The notes under the pieces were generated by a model that was not told where the DNA came from, did not search any database, and saw only the letters and a program-made list of their open reading frames with translations. From JABIAG01 sp964561995 (GTDB taxonomy: Archaea; Nanobdellota; Nanobdellia; Woesearchaeales; JABIAG01), in assembly GCA_964561995.1 (NCBI GenBank), contig CAZLQZ010000010.1, positions 1-49,072 on the forward strand: 49,072 nt of DNA. Reading direction: 5' to 3'. Of the stretch, positions 15,525-24,800 are shown one piece after another. The position numbers were made by a program, and so were the translations under genes. The first letter of the stretch is position 1; the number at the start of each line of letters is the position of its first letter.

Positions 15525-16250
15525 ATGGCAAAAGAAACAATAGAACAATTGGTTGAAGGCGGAAAGGCAACAGCTGCACCACCATTAGGACCTGCATTAG
15601 GACCTATGGGTGTAAATATTGGCGAAGTAATTGCTGCAATCAATGAAAAAACTGCATCATTTAAAGGTATGCAAGTTCCTGTTAAACTTACTGTTGATTC
15701 TGATACAAAAGAATTTGAAATTGAAATTGGAACTCCTCCAGCAAGTGCTTTAATTAAAAAAGAAGCAGGCGTGGAAAAAGGTTCTGGTTCTCCAGCTTCT
15801 GAAAAAGTTGCTGATTTAAAAATTGAACAAATTATTAAAATCGTTAAGATGAAAGAATCTGATCTTCTTGGAAAAACTACTAAAGAAAAAGTTAAAGAAA
15901 TCATTGGTACTTGTGTTTCAATGGGAATAATGGTAGAAGGAGTAGAAGCAAAAGAAGCTACTCAATTAGTTGCTGAAGGTAAATTCGATAAAGAAATTAA
16001 AGAAGAAAAAACTGAAATCACTGCTGCTGAAATGAAAGAATTAGAAGCTGAGAAAAAGAAACTGCAAGAAGAAAATAAAGAAAGACATGCAGAATTCGAA
16101 GTTACAGCAAAAGCAATTGTTGCTGAATTGGTTGGAAAAACTGCTTCTGAGATGAAGAAAAGAATGATTGAAGCAGAAATACCTGAAGAAGTCTATAAGG
16201 ATTTATTACCTAAAGAAGAAGATAAAAAAGACGAACAACCTGCTAAATAA
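15525..16250 (+). CDS. rpl11: Ribosomal protein L11 with a long C-terminal extension
   Basis: Forms the GTPase-associated stalk base of the large subunit. The N-terminal domain shows GGKATAAPPLGPALGPMGVN (residues 12-31), and the rRNA-binding C-terminal domain ends near residue 155 with CVSMGIMVEG. Normal archaeal L11 has about 160 residues. This protein has 241, with a Lys/Glu-rich predicted coiled coil (about 165-195) and a compact helical segment (EFEVTAKAIVAELVGKTASE...). A box CTTTTTAAATC (about 15493-15503) gives it its own leaderless promoter. L1, L10 and P1, which often follow in archaea, are not present here. Confidence 0.95.
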   Translation: MAKETIEQLVEGGKATAAPPLGPALGPMGVNIGEVIAAINEKTASFKGMQVPVKLTVDSDTKEFEIEIGTPPASALIKKEAGVEKGSGSPASEKVADLKIEQIIKIVKMKESDLLGKTTKEKVKEIIGTCVSMGIMVEGVEAKEATQLVAEGKFDKEIKEEKTEITAAEMKELEAEKKKLQEENKERHAEFEVTAKAIVAELVGKTASEMKKRMIEAEIPEEVYKDLLPKEEDKKDEQPAK

Positions 16251-16301
16251 TTTTTAATTCTTTTATATTATTTTTTTATATTTTTTAAAGTAATAAATAA
16301 T
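16251..16301. terminator. T-rich convergent terminator region
   Basis: Between the L11 stop and the dtdA stop the + strand reads TTTTTAATTC then several T-runs (TATTTTTTTATATTTTTTAAAG). U-tracts of this kind terminate archaeal transcription without a hairpin. Confidence 0.5.
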
Positions 16302-17048
16302 TTAATTATTTATAGATTTCAAAACTTCTTTAGATTTTTTATATTCAATACTTAATTCATCTAATAAATTTACTATTCTTTTTTTTTCTTGTCCCATTCC
16401 TTTCCAATCTAATAGTATTATTTCTGGTTTGGGTGATGTTTTTTCAATTGCTTGTAATAGCATTTCTTTATCTAAGAATTCTAACATGTATTTTGGGCAA
16501 ATATGTCCTACGGAATATTCTGATCTTTCCATTATTTTATTTCCTGCCTGAGAATAATGTCCTCCTCCTAATAAAATGCAGGATTTAACTTTTTTTTCTT
16601 TTTGAGAAAATACTTTTTTGATACATTCAGCAATAATTTTTGCATATTCATCATTTTTCCATTGTTTTTCATTTGATCCAACTTCAACAAACATACACGG
16701 TTTTTCTAAATAAGGACCGTGGTGTGTGACTTCTAAAGTTATGTCTGCATCAATTTCATATTCTTTTAATGCTAAATAGAATTGTTTTAAGTAGTAAGCA
16801 GGAGCAACACATAAACTTTTTTTTCTTCCTCCCATTGTGGCTTTATTCCAATTGCCTGGTGTGTGACAAGTTAAACTTGCCTTTCCTGATTCAGATTGGT
16901 GCCTTGTTGCAAAAACATACATGTCTACATCTAAATTTAAGTCATCACAGAATATTGTGTCTTTATCAACAAAATGAACATCATCTAAAAACTTTGATAT
17001 ATTCATCCCTGCTATATCTTTTTTAGAAATTATTATTGCAATTTTCAT
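16302..17048 (-). CDS. dtdA: D-aminoacyl-tRNA deacylase, archaeal type
   Basis: Hydrolyses D-amino acids mistakenly attached to tRNA (DTD2/DtdA family of archaea and plants). The protein has 248 residues. Family features are CHTPGNWNKATMGG with CVAPAYYLK, the LEVTHHGPYLEKPCMFVEVGS segment and GGGHYSQAGNKIMERSEYSVGHICPKY. The N-terminal MKIAIIISKKDIAGMNI is the expected first strand. The upstream unknown gene is seven bases away on the same strand, so the two form an operon. Confidence 0.92.
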   Translation of the reverse strand: MKIAIIISKKDIAGMNISKFLDDVHFVDKDTIFCDDLNLDVDMYVFATRHQSESGKASLTCHTPGNWNKATMGGRKKSLCVAPAYYLKQFYLALKEYEIDADITLEVTHHGPYLEKPCMFVEVGSNEKQWKNDEYAKIIAECIKKVFSQKEKKVKSCILLGGGHYSQAGNKIMERSEYSVGHICPKYMLEFLDKEMLLQAIEKTSPKPEIILLDWKGMGQEKKRIVNLLDELSIEYKKSKEVLKSINN

Positions 17049-17054
17049 GTTCTT

Positions 17055-17585
17055 TTAAGTTCTTCTTCCATGTTGTATTGTTTTGAATAATTCTTGAATT
17101 ATTTTACCAATAAATTTTTTATCTTCATTTGTTTCACAAAGTTTTCTTAGCATTTTAGCAATTTCATCTGCATCAAATCCTGCTGGATTTTTATTTTCTC
17201 TTTTTAATCCTATTAATCCCGCTCTTTTAATAGGACCAAAATAATAATCTCCACATAATGAAGCGAATTTATTTGGATTGCATTTTTTTGCTACTTTTAC
17301 AATCGCTAAAAATCTCCCTAAACTTTCACCAAATTCTTTTGCAACATGATTAGTGAATGGTGCAGTTAGTCTTCCTCTTATTAGATGTTGTAAATTTCTT
17401 GATTTATCTTCTAGTTCTTGGCAATTTTGAAAATTTAATTTTTCAAATTCTTTGTCAAAAGATTTTTCACATTCTTTTTGAATTATGTGTTTTAGATGTT
17501 TATTTAATGGTTCTATTTTTATTTTTGGTTGAGAAATTGTTTCTGTTTTAATATTCTTTTTTTTGCCCCAAAATAAAAATCTCAT
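17055..17585 (-). CDS. Unknown basic helical protein upstream of dtdA
   Basis: The protein has 176 residues and starts MRFLFWGKKKNIKTE, with a strongly basic N-terminus. Most of the rest is probably helical (long stretches such as FGESLGRFLAIVKVAKKC and DADEIAKMLRKLC), with cysteines at a few scattered sites. There is no signal peptide or known motif. It is the first gene of a two-gene operon with dtdA and is divergent from the AbrB-like gene, so the repeat-bearing region 17586-17790 may control both. Confidence 0.55.
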   Translation of the reverse strand: MRFLFWGKKKNIKTETISQPKIKIEPLNKHLKHIIQKECEKSFDKEFEKLNFQNCQELEDKSRNLQHLIRGRLTAPFTNHVAKEFGESLGRFLAIVKVAKKCNPNKFASLCGDYYFGPIKRAGLIGLKRENKNPAGFDADEIAKMLRKLCETNEDKKFIGKIIQELFKTIQHGRRT

Positions 17586-17640
17586 AGTTCTAAATAGTCT
17601 ATTAACTTTATTAATTTTTCTATACTTAAATTTCTTTTAA

Positions 17641-17686
17641 ATAAGTATTTTCATAAGTATTTATTAACTATTTTAAATAAGTATTT
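17641..17686. repeat. Three phased copies of ATAAGTATTT (operator candidate)
   Basis: Exact copies lie at 17641-17650, 17653-17662 and 17677-17686, with offsets of 12 and 24 bases. Copies one and three extend to the 16-base word TTTTAAATAAGTATTT. The core AAATA-AG-TATTT is nearly palindromic. They stand just upstream of the TATA box that serves the AbrB-like gene, a position suited to an activator or autoregulator. Confidence 0.6.
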
Positions 17687-17694
17687 AAGTTAAT

Positions 17695-17710
17695 AGAAAC
17701 ATTTATATAT
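17695..17710 (+). promoter_or_regulatory. BRE/TATA promoter of the AbrB-like gene
   Basis: AGAAACATTTATATAT. Transcription should begin near 17728-17735, leaving an unusually long leader of about 60 bases. The leader contains TTGTC (17754-17758) paired with GACAA (17776-17780) around a C-rich loop. Confidence 0.6.
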
Positions 17711-17790
17711 TAGTTAGTAATTATATAATTAAAATAATAAGTACTCACATTCTTTGTCGACGCCCCCCAAGCTAAGACAAGATCTGAGAC

Positions 17791-17970
17791 ATGGGAAAAA
17801 TGGTCACAACTAAAATTAAAAGAAAGCTCTACAAACGTGGAAGTTCTTTTGAAACGACCATCCCTATGCCTCTTCTTTTTGCTCTTGATAAGAAAAAGAA
17901 ACATAATGTAGTTTTTTCTTACGATCCCAAACTCAATAAATGGTATGTAGAATTTGAGAAAAGTTCATAG
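17791..17970 (+). CDS. AbrB/SpoVT-like small DNA-binding protein
   Basis: The protein has 59 residues, MGKMVTTKIKRKLYKRGSSF onward. The pattern KRKLYKRGSSFETTIP, then a short helix with PLLFALDKKKKH and a final NVVFSYD...KWYVEFEK hairpin, fits the swapped-hairpin AbrB fold that binds DNA as a dimer. The start could also be the second ATG at 17800. Codons are richer in G+C than those of its neighbours (for example CTC TAC, ACG ACC ATC). Three phased repeats upstream are plausible binding sites, by analogy with autoregulated AbrB-type genes. Family assignment is by pattern only. Confidence 0.7.
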   Translation: MGKMVTTKIKRKLYKRGSSFETTIPMPLLFALDKKKKHNVVFSYDPKLNKWYVEFEKSS

Positions 17971-17992
17971 TTTTTGGCGAAACTCGGTGTTT

Positions 17993-18030
17993 GGAAGGGG
18001 AAGGGAACTTGATTCCCCATCTTTCCTTTT
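17993..18030 (+). terminator. Hairpin with T-run after the AbrB-like gene
   Basis: GGGGAA (17997-18002) pairs with TTCCCC (18013-18018), and GGAA/TTCC can extend the stem outside a small bulge. A T-rich tract follows. This is a more bacterial-looking terminator than the bare T-tracts seen elsewhere in the window. Confidence 0.5.
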
Positions 18031-18031
18031 T

Positions 18032-18760
18032 TTATTCTTTTTTAACATAACTTGTTCTAAGAATTTTTTCTAATTGTTTTTTAGGAGTTGTTTCTAGAAA
18101 GATTCTTAATCTTGTTGCAGCTTGTTTTTCTCTCATCATTTTAATAGTTAAGAAGGGATATTTTTCTTTATATTCTGAATTATTAAATAAATCAATTAAT
18201 GCTGCTGGTGCTCTGTCTCCATAAACTCTTTGAAGCATAATTCCACCATTAAATGAAATATCTTCATTAAATAATTTATCTGTTAGTTTAATATCAAAGT
18301 CTCTTTTAGTTGCTCTTAAAAATACCATCCATTCATAAGCATATAATTCTTGAGTAAGTTCTGTAACGTATTGTTGAGTTAATTGTCTTGCTAATTTGTA
18401 GTTTGTTCTAACAATTACTCCTTTAATCATTTTAGTCCATGTTCCTGTAGGAGTTCTATTAAAGTGCCATGGTTGTATTTTATCTGCCCAATATCTTACA
18501 TTTTTATCATTATTTTCTTTTACCCAAAATGTTGCTAATTCATATAAAGAATTTGTTCTAGATTTCTTTCCCGTTAATGCTCTTAGCGGATTAAATTGAA
18601 TATCAATGCCATTTCTGTCAGTATAAGTCAAACTTGAAATTTTTTGCATATCTTTTTTGTTTAAGCCTAAAACTGCATATTTTAATCCATATTTTTCTCG
18701 TCTGTGTTCCATGAATGCATTCAACATACTCTTGAATGTGTCTCTATCATATTTGTCCAT
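18032..18760 (-). CDS. Unknown 242-residue protein
   Basis: Starts MDKYDRDTFKSMLNAFMEHRREKYG. The protein is rich in Arg, Lys and aromatic residues, with long helices and no signal peptide or membrane segment. There are no metal-binding clusters. Segments such as FNPLRALTGKKSRTNSLYEL, GTWTKMIKGVIVRTNYKLAR and GGIMLQRVYGDRAPAALIDL look like folded enzyme or nucleic-acid-binding protein, but I recognise no family. A - strand TATA-like ATTTAAAAC near 18785 supports the start. It is convergent with the AbrB-like gene. Confidence 0.6.
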   Translation of the reverse strand: MDKYDRDTFKSMLNAFMEHRREKYGLKYAVLGLNKKDMQKISSLTYTDRNGIDIQFNPLRALTGKKSRTNSLYELATFWVKENNDKNVRYWADKIQPWHFNRTPTGTWTKMIKGVIVRTNYKLARQLTQQYVTELTQELYAYEWMVFLRATKRDFDIKLTDKLFNEDISFNGGIMLQRVYGDRAPAALIDLFNNSEYKEKYPFLTIKMMREKQAATRLRIFLETTPKKQLEKILRTSYVKKE

Positions 18761-18900
18761 TTAATTGAAGAATTAGCAAGGTTTTAAATAGATTTTCCAT
18801 GGATTTTGGTTTTTTTAAATGTATTTTATCTCGAGTACCATAAATTATTTGATGGATTTTGTATTCATAAACTTTATTAATCATCTTCAAAATTTAATTA

Positions 18901-19101
18901 ATGGAGTGGATATTAATGCTTGGAATATGGATGAATGTTGTTTGTTTAAAATGTGGTAATACTGAAGAAAAAAAATATTTTGTTGATACTTTAGATAAAT
19001 TTGATAAATTTAATACTATTAAATGTGCTTGTGGAAATGCTGATTGTGAGCATTTTAAATTAATTGAAATGGATGTTTCTGATAAAGGTAAAGAGTTATA
19101 A
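18901..19101 (+). CDS. Small zinc-ribbon-like protein
   Basis: The protein has 66 residues. CLKC at about residues 15-18 and KCACGNADCEHF near 42-53 provide Cys/His ligands for zinc. A box CTTTATT near 18870 suggests a leaderless start at 18901. The internal ATG at 18931, giving MNVVCLKCGN, would make a tidier 56-residue protein and is an alternative. The role is unknown; such small ribbons often bind nucleic acid or a partner protein. Confidence 0.55.
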   Translation: MEWILMLGIWMNVVCLKCGNTEEKKYFVDTLDKFDKFNTIKCACGNADCEHFKLIEMDVSDKGKEL

Positions 19102-19170
19102 TTTTTTATTAACCTAATTATTATATCTGTGGTAATGATTTATTGTTGGATTTAAAAAGCCGATAATTTT

Positions 19171-19197
19171 CAAAAACACTCGGATGCCTTGTTTTTG
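19171..19197 (+). other. 7-bp hairpin in the intergenic region before parA
   Basis: CAAAAAC (19171-19177) and GTTTTTG (19191-19197) pair exactly around a 13-base loop, ACTCGGATGCCTT, that is richer in G+C than its surroundings. The 150-base interval 19102-19251 has no open reading frame that I can support. It could terminate the upstream gene or belong to a small RNA. Confidence 0.35.
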
Positions 19198-19251
19198 ATT
19201 TATAGCTTTCTGTCGATAAAAGCTTTTAAATGAGTTGTTGCTTTAAAAAAC

Positions 19252-20016
19252 ATGAGAAAAATTTGTGTTATTAATCAAAAGGGTGGTGTGGGAAAGACAA
19301 CAACGACGATAAATCTGGCTGCAGGTTTAACAAGAAAAGATAAAAAAGTTCTAATTATTGACTTAGATGCTCAAGGAAATATTAGCTCATCATTAGATTT
19401 GGAAAGTTACAAAGATGTTTATGATTTTTTGTTTGAAAATGCAGAATTAAATGAATGTATCGCTCATGTTGGAAAAAATTTAGATATTATAAAGAGTAAA
19501 GAAACTTTGACAAAATCTGAAGTTTTATTAGCACAAGAAGAAGAAAAAGAATTTTTATTAAGAAGAAAATTAGAAAATTTAGAAGGTTATGATTATGTAT
19601 TAGTTGATTGCCCTCCTTCATTAGGACTGTTAAATCAAAATGCAATGTTATTTGCTGATGAAGCAATAATTCCAGTTTCAACTGATTTTTTAGGAATGGA
19701 CGCTCTAAGAAAAATGTCCGTTGCAATTAGTGAATTAAATAATTATTTTGATCATACATTAAAAATTTCAAAAGTGGTTCCAACTATGTTTGATAAGAGA
19801 AGTAAATTAGCTCATCAAATGCAAAGAGAAATGCAAAATGAATTTTATAATGTTGTTTCAGATCCAATAAGGATTAATTCTAAATTAAAAGAATGTCCTT
19901 TAGCTAAACAAAGTATTTTCAGTTATGCTTCTTCATCAAGAGGGGCTCAGGATTATACAAAGTTAGTTAAGTCTGTTTTAAGAGATGAAGTTAAGTTCGA
20001 TAAGAATAAAAAATAA
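19252..20016 (+). CDS. parA: ParA/Soj-family ATPase
   Basis: ParA-type ATPases position chromosomes, plasmids or large complexes by ATP-dependent DNA binding. The protein has 254 residues. The deviant Walker A KGGVGKTT is at about residues 10-17, the switch-like IIDLDAQGN near 39-47 and VDCPPSLG (Walker B region) near 118-125. The C-terminal segment FSYASSSRGAQDYTKL is typical of the Soj group. No parB or centromere-like iterons are visible beside it. A box CTTTTAAAT (about 19221-19229) gives a leaderless start. Confidence 0.88.
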   Translation: MRKICVINQKGGVGKTTTTINLAAGLTRKDKKVLIIDLDAQGNISSSLDLESYKDVYDFLFENAELNECIAHVGKNLDIIKSKETLTKSEVLLAQEEEKEFLLRRKLENLEGYDYVLVDCPPSLGLLNQNAMLFADEAIIPVSTDFLGMDALRKMSVAISELNNYFDHTLKISKVVPTMFDKRSKLAHQMQREMQNEFYNVVSDPIRINSKLKECPLAKQSIFSYASSSRGAQDYTKLVKSVLRDEVKFDKNKK

Positions 20017-20048
20017 CTTTATATAGTTAAGGGATCCATTTTTCTAGT

Positions 20049-21692
20049 ATGGATGTTTGTAAGGAAATAATTGAAGAAATTAAGAAACGTAAAATAATTA
20101 ATCAAAAACAATTGTCTCAATTAAAAATAGACATCGCTAGAAAATATCATCTTAAAAAAATTCCAACTAATATTAAAATTTCAAATTCTGCTTCACAAAA
20201 AGATAGAGAAGAATTATCTTTTGTATTAACAATTAAACCTATTCGAACATTAAGTGGGGTTTCTCCTATTGCTATAATGACAAAACCTCATTCTTGTCCA
20301 CACGGAAAATGTATTTATTGTCCTGGTGGAGTTGATTCTTATTTTGGGGATGTTCCTCAATCTTATACTGGTAAAGAACCTGCTGCAAGAAGAGCTATTA
20401 GAAATAAATTTGATCCTTATTTACAAGTAATGAATAGGTTGGAGCAATATACTGTTATGAATAAATCTGCAGAAAAGTCAGAAATAATTATTATGGGTGG
20501 AACTTTTCCTTCTCTTCCTGTTTCTTATCAAAATAAATTTGTAACTTATATTTTTAAGGCATTAAATGATTTTGGAAAAGTATTTTTTAAAGATGGTAAA
20601 TTAAATGTTAAGAAGTTTAACAATTTTTTTGAGTTAGAAAAAGATTTAAACGATGAAGAAAGAATTGATAGAATTCAAAATCGTTTATTAAAATTAAAAG
20701 GTAAGTCAACTTTAGAAAAAGAACAAAAGAAAAATGAAACTTCTAAAATTAGGTGCGTTGCTTTAGTTATTGAAACAAGACCTGATTACTGTTATGAAAA
20801 AGAAATAAAACAAATGTTAAAATTAGGTTGCACAAAAGTTGAATTGGGTGTTCAATCATTAAGTAATGATGTTTTATCTTTAATTGAAAGAGGACATACT
20901 GTTGAAGATACAATTAAAGCAACTAAATTATTGAAAGATGCTTGTTTTAAAATTAATTATCATGTAATGCCTGGATTGCCTTCAATGAGTAAAAAGAAAG
21001 ACATTGATATGTTTAAAGAATTATTTTCAAATCCTGATTTTAAACCTGATATGTTAAAAATTTATCCTTGCATGGTTATGGAAGGTACTAAATTGTATAA
21101 CTTGTATAAAGATAAATTGTTTAGGCCATTAACAACAAAAAAAGCAGTAGATTTGATTGTTGAATTAAAAAGATTAGTGCCTAAATATGTTAGAATTATG
21201 CGTGTTCAAAGAGACATTCCTTCTAATGTTGTTTGTGCTGGTGTTGATAGAACTAATTTAAGACAATATGTTAATAATGAAATGCAGGCAAGAAAAATAA
21301 AATGTAATTGTATAAGATGTAGGGAAATTGGAAAAAAACCCGCTAAAGGAAAAGTGAAATTCAATCAAATATCTTATGATGCTTCTAATGGAATTGAATT
21401 TTTTATTTCTGCAGAAATTGAAAATTCTTTGCTTGGTTTTTGTAGATTAAGATTAATTGATAATGCTTTAATTAGAGAATTGCATGTTTATGGAACTGCC
21501 CTTTCAATAGGTGCTAAAGGTGAAGTTCAGCATAAAGGAATTGGGAAAAAACTAATGGCAATTGCACAAGAGATTGCAAAAGAACATAATAAGAAAAAAA
21601 TGATTGTTATTTCTGGAGTGGGTGTTAGAGGTTATTATAGAAAACTAGGTTATAGAAAAGAAGGTTTTTATATGGTTAAGAAAATTTCTTAA
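20049..21692 (+). CDS. elp3: Elp3-type tRNA uridine-34 acetyltransferase (radical SAM + GNAT)
   Basis: Uses radical SAM chemistry and acetyl-CoA to begin wobble-uridine carboxymethyl-type modification of tRNA. The protein has 547 residues. The iron-sulfur motif PHSCPHGKCIYCPGG carries C83, C88 and C91. GGTFPS, KVELGVQSL and INYHVMPGLP follow in the SAM barrel. A cysteine-containing KCNCIRCREIG segment leads into the GNAT domain (about 440-547), with KGIGKKLMAIAQEIAKEH as the acetyl-CoA loop and GYYRKLGY near the end. A box TTTATATAG (about 20016-20026) predicts a leaderless message. Confidence 0.95.
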   Translation: MDVCKEIIEEIKKRKIINQKQLSQLKIDIARKYHLKKIPTNIKISNSASQKDREELSFVLTIKPIRTLSGVSPIAIMTKPHSCPHGKCIYCPGGVDSYFGDVPQSYTGKEPAARRAIRNKFDPYLQVMNRLEQYTVMNKSAEKSEIIIMGGTFPSLPVSYQNKFVTYIFKALNDFGKVFFKDGKLNVKKFNNFFELEKDLNDEERIDRIQNRLLKLKGKSTLEKEQKKNETSKIRCVALVIETRPDYCYEKEIKQMLKLGCTKVELGVQSLSNDVLSLIERGHTVEDTIKATKLLKDACFKINYHVMPGLPSMSKKKDIDMFKELFSNPDFKPDMLKIYPCMVMEGTKLYNLYKDKLFRPLTTKKAVDLIVELKRLVPKYVRIMRVQRDIPSNVVCAGVDRTNLRQYVNNEMQARKIKCNCIRCREIGKKPAKGKVKFNQISYDASNGIEFFISAEIENSLLGFCRLRLIDNALIRELHVYGTALSIGAKGEVQHKGIGKKLMAIAQEIAKEHNKKKMIVISGVGVRGYYRKLGYRKEGFYMVKKIS

Positions 21693-21763
21693 TTCTTTAA
21701 TTTTTATAAAATTAAAATTTATTTTTTTAATTTCAGATATATATATATAATTATTATATAATC

Positions 21764-21780
21764 AGAAACTTTATATAATT
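21764..21780 (+). promoter_or_regulatory. BRE/TATA promoter of the four-gene secreted-protein operon
   Basis: AGAAACTTTATATAATT. The predicted transcript starts near 21800, leaving about 50 bases before the ATG at 21854. The leader begins with AAGGGGTGA (21802-21810), a Shine-Dalgarno-like word that is too far from the start to serve it and has no suitable start codon close behind it. Upstream, 21735-21760 is a run of alternating TA. Confidence 0.6.
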
Positions 21781-21853
21781 TATTTGATTATATATTTATA
21801 ATAAGGGGTGAAATTAGTAGTTAGTATATTTTATGTAGTATTAAACCAGATTA

Positions 21854-24800
21854 ATGGTGGAGATATTGACAAAAAAAATAAGAAAACTGAATGTTGTCAT
21901 TCTTGTTCTTGTCATTCTTACGCTCTTTGGTTTTGGTTCTTTTATATCTAAATCGTTTAATAATGAAGAAATTATTTTTCCAGAATCTATTGAAAAAATA
22001 AATCAAGAATTGTTTGAAGAGATTCAAAAGCTTGATGAAGAAAAACTTCCTTTAATTATTAAAGTTAAAGATGATGTTAATAAAACTTTAAAAAATTATA
22101 AAATTAGAAAGGTTTCTAGAAGGTCTGCTGTTGTTGATGTTAATGCAGAAAATGTTAATGAAATTGTTGAATCTGATGATGTTGAAAAAATTTATCCAAA
22201 TTTTGAATATTCTATATTAGTTGAAAATAGTGTTCCGTTTTTAGGAGTTCCTATAGCTTGGCAAAATAATAAAACTGGTTTTGGAATTAAAGTTGCAGTT
22301 TTAGATACTGGTATTAATGGTTTGAATGTTGTTGCTTCAAAAACTTTTACTGGTGATTCTTCTACTGATGATGGAAATGGGCATGGTTCTCATGTTGCAG
22401 GTATTGTTGCAGCAGTTGCACCGAATGTTAGTTTGTTGAATGCGAAAGTTTTGAAAGATGATGGTACTGGTTCATCTTTTTCAATTGCTAATGGAATTGA
22501 TTGGGCAGTTGAGCAAGAAGTTGATGTTATTAGTTTAAGTTTAGGAGCGCCAAATAATAATCCTGACGATTATTTACGTGAAGCAATTGATAGAGCAATA
22601 AATCAAGATATAATTGTTGTTGTTGCTTCTGGAAATTGTGGTCAGGGATGTGGTGATTATTACGGTGTAACTAATCCTGGTTATTTAGAAAGTGTAATTA
22701 CTGTTGGAAGTATTGGTTATGATTACGAATTGTCAAGTTTTTCTTCTTATAATGATAATAAACCAGATGTTGTAGCACCTGGTGAAAATATTGATGTTAA
22801 TGGTGTTATTAAATCTGGTACTTCAATGGCAACACCTCACATTTCAGGAATAGCTGCTTTGATTGGTCAAGGTCATGAATCTTTTAAACAATTCATAAAA
22901 GAAAATTCTGTTGATTTAGGCGATGAAGGTAAGGATGAATTTGGATGGGGATGGTTGAATGTTAGTGGTTTGTTTGAAGTATTGAATGAAAGTGTTAATG
23001 AAACTGTTTTGGTTAATGAGACTGTTGATGTAAATGAAAGTTTGGTAAATGAAACAGATAAGATTAATGAAAGCGTTGATAATGTTTCAGTTGTTGGTGA
23101 AAATTTAATGTTAAATAATTCTAAAGAAAACATATCTTATGTTCTTGACTTAGAAAAATATACTATCTTGGAAGTAGAAAGTTTTTTTGAAGAAGAATAT
23201 TTAAATAATGTTGAGTTTGTTACTTATCAATCTAATGATGAATATAAAGTTAAATTAGGCATAATTTATTTTGAAGATGAATATAAACAAAAATCATTTT
23301 TGGATAAAGCAATTAGATATACTGATTCTGAATTTTATAATAATAATCTGGTTTTTTATCATAAGCATTTGAACTATTGGTTTTGGAGTGCTGAAAATAA
23401 TTTCGTTTGGATTTTAGAAAGTAATCTGACTAAAGTAGAGGATATTGTTAAAATTTATTTATATAGTTACCCTTCTATTTCTTATTCTTTTATTGAGGAA
23501 AGTGATTTTTATAATTCTGAAGTTAATCCTATTGAAATTAGTAATTCTGAAGATTTAATTTCACTTAATACTGGATGTACTGATGATTGTGATGGTGATT
23601 CTTATAAGGAAGATTTGACTTCTGGCATTTGTCATATTCAAGTAAATTCTGGGGTAAAAGGTAAAACTCATAATGATGAAGAGGTAACAGATAAAACTGA
23701 TTATTGTATTGATGATATAACTTTAAATGAATATTATTTTAAATGTGATGATCATTTTGTTTTGTTTTGTCCTGGTCAGGCATTTTCTTGTTGGTTGGAT
23801 GTAACTGCATCTTATGAAAAAGATTGTACTGAATTTGGTAGTAATTATATTTGCAATGATGGAGCATGTGTAGCGGGTTGTGATTTTGATCCTGCTTGTA
23901 GTCACACTAGTAAGAGAACTTGTTATTCTTCAACTAGATATTATACTTATAGTGGGTCAACGCTTTGTGACGGAGATTGTGGTTGGTCTGAAACCGGAAA
24001 TTGGCCTTGTGGTGATGGAAATTACTGTTCTGGAACTAAATATGATGGAGTAAAACCTTGCAATTCATGTTCATCCTCTTGCGATGGAACTTGTCAAGCG
24101 TCAACTTGTTCAGGTACTGACCCAGATTGTAAAAGTGATGGTTCCACTGTGGACTGTTGTTCAGATTCTCAATGTACAGCAGATCAAAAATGTTCTAGTA
24201 ATAAATGTGTAGATAAAACTTGTAGTGATTATCCAAATACTGATGGCGGTTGTATCAATTTATTTAATACTCAGTGTAGAAATGGCGATCCTTATGATTG
24301 TAATGATGTTGGTGCGGCATGGTGTTGGGAAAAAATAGATACTTGTGAAAGTAATGAATACTGTAAAGACCCTGTTGGTACACCTGGTGCTCAGTGTTTT
24401 GAATATCCTTGTGAAGTAACTAGTAATTCTTGGAGTCATTCTTCAATTAATGTTGGGCAAGAAGCGACGATAACAGTAAATGGTCAATATTGTTCTAATA
24501 GTGATACAGTCACAATTAAGATTAAAGAAGTAGATGAACTTCTTCGTTCTCAAGAAACTTCCTTGGAAAATGATTCTTTTGAATCTATGACGCCGATTGA
24601 TGAAGTTGTAGCTGAACTAGGAACCTTTACTTTTACTGATAATAAAGTAACCACTAAATGGATTGGAACATATCAAGACGGTGATGGTTATAACCCTCAA
24701 AACACTTACAGAATTTCAAGTACATCGGAAGATGGTGAAAAGTATCAAGCAGATATGGTCGTCAATCCATTATGTACAGAAAGTGCAAATTGTCCAAATT

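Noticed and set aside
15503..15904. Antisense reading frame across L11
   Set aside because: It lies fully opposite a certain ribosomal gene and gives a low-complexity Ser/Phe/Ile-rich protein with no start signals.
17635..17686. CRISPR array
   Set aside because: Repeats are only 10-16 bases, with spacings of 2-14 bases and no unique spacers. No cas genes are present.
19252..20016. Plasmid partition locus
   Set aside because: Only a ParA-like ATPase is present. No parB, iterons or replication initiator lies nearby, and core genes flank it.
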